Positions 8,876 to 13,264 of a stretch of DNA of 13,264 bases are shown in pieces. The notes beneath the pieces are model-generated. The model was not told the DNA's origin. It searched no databases and was given only the letters and a program-made list of their open reading frames with translations. Numbering within the stretch: the first letter of the stretch is position 1; every line of letters begins with the position of its first letter. The stretch spans positions 1 to 13,264 of the forward strand of contig JANNAV010000218.1 of NCBI GenBank assembly GCA_031384695.1, given 5' to 3'. A program made the position numbers and the translations under genes. Source of the DNA: JANNAV01 sp031384695 (lineage in GTDB: Bacteria > Pseudomonadota > Alphaproteobacteria > Rhodobacterales > Rhodobacteraceae).

Positions 8876-9550
8876 ATGACCGTGGCCCCAACCGATGCAA
8901 CCGCCCAAAAGCCGCGCCGGACCGAGGATAAATCGGTGCGGCAGGGGCAACTGATCGAAGCGACGATTGACTGCATCGCCAGATATGGCATCACCGGCAC
9001 CACTTTGGCCAAAGTCACCGAAGTGGCGGGACTGTCGCTGGGGCTGGTGAATTTCCACTTCGCCAGCAAAGAGCGATTGTTCGAGGAAACCCTGCGTTTT
9101 GTGGCGAGCGAACATCGGGATCAGTGGCAAAAAGGCATCGGGGCCAGGGGTTTGAGCGATGCGGACCGCTTTCTTGCGATCATCGATTCATTTTTCCATC
9201 CGGGCATTTGCAGCCCCAAAAAGCTGTCGGTCTGGTTTGCGTTTTTCGGCGAAGCCGCCAATCGCAGCACCTACCGCGCCATTGTCGAGGATATCGACGA
9301 AGAGCGGCATCAGGAATCGATGCGCCTGATCCGGGCGATTGCGGCGGATCAGGATGACATGGGTATCGACCCGATCTTTGTGTCGCTCACTTTGGAGGCG
9401 CTGATGGACGGCCTGTGGTTGAACATGCTGCTGTATCCGGCGGATTTCACGCGTGAGAGGTCAAAAGCGCAGGTGCGCCGGGTGTTGGCGCTGATGTTTC
9501 CCCGCCAGTTCGGCACCCCGCAAACCCTATTGAACGGACCTGCCACATGA
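8876..9550 (+). CDS. TetR-family regulator with BetI-like C-terminus
   Basis: From ATG 8876 the protein has 224 residues. An N-terminal TetR DNA-binding domain spans about 22-72, with the helix-turn-helix in GTTLAKVTEVAGLSLGLVNF (41-60) followed by HFASKERLFEE. The C-terminal ligand-binding half (KLSVWFAFFGEA, then MDGLWLNMLL) resembles BetI-type repressors, which sense choline-like or other amine effectors. It probably represses this operon through the inverted repeat at 4732-4751, with an amine or its aldehyde as inducer. That link is inference. GGAAAAG at 8868-8874 supports the chosen start. An ATG at 8852, overlapping the ATPase stop, would give 232 residues and is a fair alternative. The stop overlaps the next ATG (ATGA), so repressor and dehydrogenase are coupled. 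Confidence 0.88.
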   Translation: MTVAPTDATAQKPRRTEDKSVRQGQLIEATIDCIARYGITGTTLAKVTEVAGLSLGLVNFHFASKERLFEETLRFVASEHRDQWQKGIGARGLSDADRFLAIIDSFFHPGICSPKKLSVWFAFFGEAANRSTYRAIVEDIDEERHQESMRLIRAIAADQDDMGIDPIFVSLTLEALMDGLWLNMLLYPADFTRERSKAQVRRVLALMFPRQFGTPQTLLNGPAT

Positions 9551-11634
9551 CCCGCGACCCGCGTTACGATATTCTGTTCGAGCCGGTGAAGATTGGCCCG
9601 GTGACGGCGAAGAACCGGTTTTATCAGGTGCCCCATTGCACCGGCATGGGCTGGCAGCGCCCGCGCACTTTGGCCGCGATGCGGGGGGTCAAGGCCGAGG
9701 GGGGGTGGGGGGTGGTGAACACCGAATACAACTCGATCCACCCGGCATCCGATGATGCGCATCACGTTTCGGCCTCGCTTTGGGATGACAGTGATATTCG
9801 CGCCCATTCGCTGATGACCGATCTGGTGCATGAACACGGGGCTTTGGCGGGGGCGGAGTTATGGTTCGGCGGCGCGCGGACGGGCAATATGGGCACAAGG
9901 TTGGGGGCGATGGATGTTGCGGACCTGCCCAATTCGGTTGGCCATCCGTTTCAGGCCCGGGCGATGGACAAGACCGATATCACCAACCTGCGGCGCTGGC
10001 ACAAGAAGGCCGCCTTGCGGGCGCGGGACGCGGGCTTTGATATCGTTTATGTCTATGCCACGCATGACTATCTGTTGTCGCATTTCCTGAACCGCCATGT
10101 GAACACCCGCAGCGATGAATACGGCGGGTCGATGGAAAACCGCACCCGCCTGATGCGCGAATTGATCGAGGAAACCAAGGCGGCGGTGGGCGACCGATGT
10201 GCGGTGGCGGTGCGGTTTTCCGCAGATGAGGAAGAGGGCGCCGACGGGGTGCCGATCTGGGGCGAGCGGCGCGACATGCTGGCCTCGATGGCCGAAATGC
10301 CGGACCTGTGGGATATCAACATTCAGGATTATTCCTATGAAATGGGGGGGTCGCGCTTTGTGAAAGAGGCGTCTTTGGAGCCTTACATGGCCTTTGTGAA
10401 ATCGGTGACCACGAAGCCGGTGGTGACGGTGGGCCGCTTTACTTCGCCCGATACGATGGCGTCGCAGGTCAGACGCGGGATCACCGATTTCATTGGTGCT
10501 GCGCGGCCTTCGATTGCCGATCCGTTCCTGCCGAACAAGATCATGGAAGGCCGCGAAGCCGATATCCGCGAATGTATCGGCTGCAATATCTGTTATTCCG
10601 GCGACAGCATCGGCGTGCCGATCCGCTGCACCCAGAACCCGACGATGGGCGAGGAGTGGCGCAAGGGCTGGCATCCCGAAAAGATCGCCAGAAAAGGCTC
10701 GGACGCCCGCATTCTGATTGTGGGTGCTGGCCCTGCGGGGCTGGAGGCGGCGCGCGCGTTGGGCATGCGGGGGTATGAGGTGACGCTGGCAGAAGCCAGC
10801 CGGGTGCTGGGGGGGCGGGTGGTGCGCGAGGCATCTTTGCCCGGAATGAGCGAATACATCCGGGTGCGCGATTACCGCGAGCAACAGCTGCTGCGGCTGC
10901 CGAATGTCGGGATTTTCCGCGAAAGCCGCCTGACGCCGGAGGATGTGCTGGCGGTTGGTGCCGATCATGTGGCGATTGCCACCGGCGCGCGCTGGCGCAA
11001 GGATGTGGCGCAGGACAATGTCTATGTGACCGTGGCCGATGCGGGCAGCGAGGTGCTGACCCCCGATGACATCATGGACGGGCGTTTGCCCAGCGGACCA
11101 ACCGTGCTTTATGATGGTGACGGCTATTACATGGGCGGCGTGATCGCCGAACGGGTGCGGGCGGCGGGCCTGCCGGTAACGCTGGTGACGCCGCTGGATT
11201 CGGTATCCTACTGGGCGCAGATGACGTCGGAACGCTGGCGCGTCCGCACGCATCTGATGAAGATCGGCGTCAGGATCGTGACTGCGCACGGCATCGCGCA
11301 TTTTGACGGCACCGAGGCGACGCTGATCTGCCAGTATTCGGGGCGCGAGATGGTTTTGCCCGCCACGTCACTGGTGGTTGTCGGCCATCGTGCGCCGTCG
11401 GATGCGCTGTATCAAAGCCTGATGGCAAGCCCGCAGGGGGTGGCGGGAACGCTGCCCTTCACGCTGAAGCGGATTGGCGATTGCGAGGCCCCCGCCATCA
11501 TCGCCGCCGCCGTGGCCGCCGGGCATGGCTATGGGCGCGAGATGGACGATCCGGTCGATGTCGATATGCCGATCCGGCATGAACGGATTGATGTGGGGCC
11601 GATGGCGCCGCCGCATCGGACGCCGGGGGAGTAG
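9547..11634 (+). CDS. Trimethylamine dehydrogenase-family amine dehydrogenase (covalent FMN, 4Fe-4S, ADP-binding)
   Basis: The protein has 695 residues, and the family type enzyme is near 730. The N-terminal half is an Old-Yellow-Enzyme-like TIM barrel. Cys31 in QVPHC matches the 6-S-cysteinyl-FMN cysteine. Tyr170 and His173 (VYATH) and Arg223 match catalytic and flavin residues. Cys343, 346, 349 and 361 form the 4Fe-4S motif CIGCNIC plus RC. The C-terminal half is an ADP/NAD-type Rossmann unit with GAGPAG at 393-398. It should oxidatively N-dealkylate or deaminate an amine and pass electrons through the cluster, usually to ETF, which is not in this window. Tyr61, Ser75 and Trp106 agree with trimethylamine rather than dimethylamine dehydrogenase. 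The cage Trp355 equivalent is Asp353, and Trp264 is lost near a three-residue gap, so another amine is likely. The start overlaps the TetR stop. It is cytoplasmic, with no signal peptide. Confidence 0.9.
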   Translation: MTRDPRYDILFEPVKIGPVTAKNRFYQVPHCTGMGWQRPRTLAAMRGVKAEGGWGVVNTEYNSIHPASDDAHHVSASLWDDSDIRAHSLMTDLVHEHGALAGAELWFGGARTGNMGTRLGAMDVADLPNSVGHPFQARAMDKTDITNLRRWHKKAALRARDAGFDIVYVYATHDYLLSHFLNRHVNTRSDEYGGSMENRTRLMRELIEETKAAVGDRCAVAVRFSADEEEGADGVPIWGERRDMLASMAEMPDLWDINIQDYSYEMGGSRFVKEASLEPYMAFVKSVTTKPVVTVGRFTSPDTMASQVRRGITDFIGAARPSIADPFLPNKIMEGREADIRECIGCNICYSGDSIGVPIRCTQNPTMGEEWRKGWHPEKIARKGSDARILIVGAGPAGLEAARALGMRGYEVTLAEASRVLGGRVVREASLPGMSEYIRVRDYREQQLLRLPNVGIFRESRLTPEDVLAVGADHVAIATGARWRKDVAQDNVYVTVADAGSEVLTPDDIMDGRLPSGPTVLYDGDGYYMGGVIAERVRAAGLPVTLVTPLDSVSYWAQMTSERWRVRTHLMKIGVRIVTAHGIAHFDGTEATLICQYSGREMVLPATSLVVVGHRAPSDALYQSLMASPQGVAGTLPFTLKRIGDCEAPAIIAAAVAAGHGYGREMDDPVDVDMPIRHERIDVGPMAPPHRTPGE

Positions 11635-11647
11635 AATGCGGCGGCGG

Positions 11648-11661
11648 GCCAAGCCATTGGC
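11648..11661. repeat. Short inverted repeat between dehydrogenase and MOSC genes
   Basis: GCCAA and TTGGC flank a 4-base loop, a perfect 5-base stem, in the gap of roughly 110 bases after the dehydrogenase. There is no T-run after it, so it is unlikely to be an efficient terminator. Readthrough into the MOSC gene is therefore possible. Confidence 0.25.
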
Positions 11662-11745
11662 AAGCGGGCTGGCGGAGCGTCTGAACTTGCACCGCGCTTC
11701 ATAAAAGGCAGCGCCATGACCGACCAAAGACCGAGGAGTGCCGGA

Positions 11746-12291
11746 ATGCCCGATTTTGTGACCACAGCCGAGATTGAACAGGCCACCCCACATGTGCTGG
11801 CCGCGCCGCGCGACAATGGCCCGGTGTCGATGCTGATGTACCGGCGCAGATACAATGACCGGGTGTTCACCGACCGGCTGCGCCTGACGCGGGCGGGCGG
11901 GGTTGAGGGTGATTTCGAGATGGCAACCCCGTGGCTGAAACTGGAGGACGGCACGCCCGACCGGCGCATTCAGGTGTCGATCCTGCCGCAGCGGGTGCTG
12001 GATCTGTGCTGGCGCAACCGCGATAAAACCGTGCATCCGGGCGATCAGATCGTAGCCGATCTGAACATGTCGGTGGAAAACCTGCCACCGGGAAGCCTGA
12101 TTGCCACCGGAACTGCGGTGCTGCGGGTGTCTGATCTGTGGAATGACGGCTGCGTGAAATGGAAAGCGCGCTGCGGCAGGCCGGCCTATGCCTGGGTGCG
12201 CGCGCACGCGGCATTGCGGTTGCGCGGCATCTTCTGTTCGGTCGAAAGCGATGGCAGCGTGGCTGTCGGCGACAAGATCATCCGGCTTTGA
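11746..12291 (+). CDS. MOSC-domain protein
   Basis: The protein has 181 residues from ATG 11746. I prefer that start because GAGGAG (11733-11738) stands 7 bases before it. An in-frame ATG at 11716 (191 residues) has only AAGG ahead. It resembles MOSC proteins: GVEGDFEMATPW near the N-terminal half, then PGDQIVADLNMSVENL, an LRVSDLWNDGC segment with Cys136 at the usual cofactor-cysteine position, and an ending like RGIFCSV and VAVGDKI. Cys143 lies close by. Known MOSC proteins (YiiM, YcbX, mARC, the C-terminus of Moco sulfurase) bind molybdenum cofactor and many reduce N-hydroxylated compounds. A role here on an N-hydroxylated or N-oxide amine is only a suggestion. It sits 111 bases after the dehydrogenase on the same strand, so it may be cotranscribed or have its own promoter. 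Confidence 0.75.
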   Translation: MPDFVTTAEIEQATPHVLAAPRDNGPVSMLMYRRRYNDRVFTDRLRLTRAGGVEGDFEMATPWLKLEDGTPDRRIQVSILPQRVLDLCWRNRDKTVHPGDQIVADLNMSVENLPPGSLIATGTAVLRVSDLWNDGCVKWKARCGRPAYAWVRAHAALRLRGIFCSVESDGSVAVGDKIIRL

Positions 12292-12304
12292 AGGCTGCTG
12301 GACC

Positions 12305-12409
12305 TTATGGGTTGGCGCTTCTTTGTCTGTTGCCAACCGGCCCGCCCGACAGCGGCTTTTTCCCGCAGGGCTGGTGGTGGCCGCAGAGGGGCAGACCTTG
12401 TGTGAGCAT
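12305..12409 (-). CDS. Possible small protein, 34 residues, unrecognised
   Basis: This is a short frame from ATG 12409 to TAA, just downstream of the HAD gene on the same strand. The residues include CGHHQPCGKKPLSGGP, a Cys/His-rich pattern. The frame stays open upstream for about 20 more codons (reading LILNQIALALAE), but without an ATG, GTG or TTG start. It may be a genuine small protein with a missed start, a decayed gene end, or chance. I do not recognise it and see no clear ribosome binding site. Confidence 0.2.
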   Translation of the reverse strand: MLTQGLPLCGHHQPCGKKPLSGGPVGNRQRSANP

Positions 12410-12464
12410 GCGCTCTGCCAGCGCCAGTGCGATCTGGTTCAGGATCAGTTTTGGCCGGGACGGC

Positions 12465-13118
12465 TCAGATCAGGTCACGTATGCGGGTAAGCCGGTGGCC
12501 ATCTGCAACCTTCACCCGCGCACCGCCACCCCATGGCACCACGAAGAACGGAACCTCTGCCGCGAGTGCGGTGGCCTGATCAATGCCACTGTCGCCGACA
12601 TAGGCCCATGTTCCGGGTTGCAGGCCCATTTTACCGGCCACCGCCAGCAGATGGCCGGGGTCGGGTTTGCAGGCTGGCACGGTATCGGAGCCCACAACCG
12701 CGCTGAACAGGGGGGCAATTCCCAATTGGTCCAGAATGCGCAGGGTCAGCGCCTGCGGTTTGTTGGTGCAAAGACCAAGGGCGATGCCTGCGCCGTGCAG
12801 GCTGCGCAAATCCGAGGCCACATCGGGGTAAAACTGGGTCAGCCGCGTTGGCGACGCCCAATAATTTGCCATAAATGCCGTGTAGGCGACATTTATGCTG
12901 GTGGCATCGGTGGGCAGTTGCAGGTCGGTGAACATATCTTGCAGCAGGCGACGGGGGCCGTGGCCGATGAAACGCTCGACATAAGCGGTTCCTTGGGCCG
13001 GCCAGCCTTGCGCCACCAGATAGTGATTGACAGCCGCCGCCATATCGGGGGCGCTGTCGATCAGCGTGCCGTCAAGATCGAAGATCAGGGCGGCGTAAGC
13101 GTGCGAGGAGCGGATCAC
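12465..13118 (-). CDS. gph: HAD-superfamily hydrolase, phosphoglycolate phosphatase-like
   Basis: The protein has 217 residues from a GTG at 13118. HAD motif I is FDLDGTLIDS (13-22), with nucleophile Asp14 and acid/base Asp16. A helical cap follows. Motif II is LCTNKP (Thr118), motif III has Lys151 in CKPDP, and motif IV is GDSGID (175-180, with Asp176 and Asp180). This is the Gph type, which removes phosphate from 2-phosphoglycolate or related small phosphate esters in the cytoplasm. The GTG overlaps the stop of the upstream BluB-like gene (GTGA), so the two are likely translated together. The substrate cannot be fixed from sequence; in HAD proteins of this size the cap decides it and cap residues vary. 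It converges with the MOSC gene, and their stops are 173 bases apart. Confidence 0.88.
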   Translation of the reverse strand: MIRSSHAYAALIFDLDGTLIDSAPDMAAAVNHYLVAQGWPAQGTAYVERFIGHGPRRLLQDMFTDLQLPTDATSINVAYTAFMANYWASPTRLTQFYPDVASDLRSLHGAGIALGLCTNKPQALTLRILDQLGIAPLFSAVVGSDTVPACKPDPGHLLAVAGKMGLQPGTWAYVGDSGIDQATALAAEVPFFVVPWGGGARVKVADGHRLTRIRDLI

Positions 13119-13264
13119 CGGATCAGCCAGGGTTGTGCGGTGTTGGCTTGCCAGCCGCTGCGGTGCAACAGCGGCGTGTCATCGGCAAATTCGGCGTAGC
13201 CCACACACAGATACCCCACGAATTGCCATCCGGGCGGCGGATCGAGGGCATCAGATGCCGCCTG
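13115..13264 (-). CDS. bluB: C-terminal end of a BluB-like 5,6-dimethylbenzimidazole synthase, 5'-partial
   Basis: The - strand from the window edge to TGA at 13117-13115 is an open frame of 49 codons with no start inside the window. Its residues include PPPGWQFVGYLCVGYAE and, later, DTPLLHRSGWQ, ending with PWLIR. This matches the C-terminus of BluB, the nitroreductase-fold enzyme that converts FMNH2 and oxygen to 5,6-dimethylbenzimidazole, the lower ligand of cobalamin. The stop overlaps the GTG of the HAD gene. Only the tail is visible, so the name rests on a short stretch recognised by eye. Another nitroreductase-family protein remains possible. Confidence 0.65.
   Translation of the reverse strand, partial: QAASDALDPPPGWQFVGYLCVGYAEFADDTPLLHRSGWQANTAQPWLIR

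Noticed and set aside
9859..11301. 480-residue - strand frame opposite the amine dehydrogenase
   Set aside because: It is a shadow with low-complexity composition rich in His, Arg and Gln, and it lies wholly inside a well-supported gene.
12292..12464. Bidirectional terminator between the MOSC and HAD genes
   Set aside because: I looked for a GC stem with a T-run, and only scattered C/G-rich pieces near tttttc were found. No convincing hairpin.

Overview
The window looks like a chromosomal segment of a high-GC alphaproteobacterium, most likely a Rhodobacterales/Rhodobacteraceae member. This rests on uniformly GC-rich third codon positions, the mix of SorC, TetR/BetI-like and Pot-type ABC genes, and a BluB/HAD pair. 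It is an inference from gene content, not a measured placement. I see no rRNA, tRNA, CRISPR array, insertion sequence or phage gene.

Region 1 (1-3302, + strand) is the 3' part of a 2-oxo-acid/acetoin dehydrogenase operon. It holds the E1 beta subunit (cut by the left edge) and an AcoC-type E2 in which a lipoyl domain and an E3-binding domain are fused to an alpha/beta hydrolase instead of the usual acyltransferase core. A SorC-family regulator follows 24 bases later. E1 alpha is presumably just upstream, outside the window.

Region 2 (3332-12291) looks like an amine or polyamine uptake and oxidation locus. A flavin amine oxidase on the - strand faces away from a + strand operon: a Tat-type substrate-binding protein, two permeases, an ATPase, a BetI-like TetR regulator, and a covalent-FMN/4Fe-4S amine dehydrogenase of the trimethylamine dehydrogenase family. 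A MOSC-domain protein follows. Most junctions overlap by four bases (ATGA or GTGA). The divergent intergenic region carries a promoter-like sequence overlapped by a 20-base inverted repeat that may be the TetR operator, and then a hairpin in the leader. The dehydrogenase keeps the flavin-attachment and catalytic residues of trimethylamine dehydrogenase but has changed the substrate cage, including an Asp where the family type enzyme has Trp. This suggests a substrate with a second positive charge, such as a diamine, polyamine or histamine-like compound.

Region 3 (12305-13264, - strand) is a separate, convergent pair: a phosphoglycolate-phosphatase-like HAD hydrolase, whose GTG start overlaps the stop of a partial BluB-like gene cut by the right edge.

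No gene-free stretch exceeds 300 bases. The longest gaps are 4643-4831 (divergent regulatory region) and 12292-12464 (between convergent genes; only a weak small reading frame and no convincing terminator).
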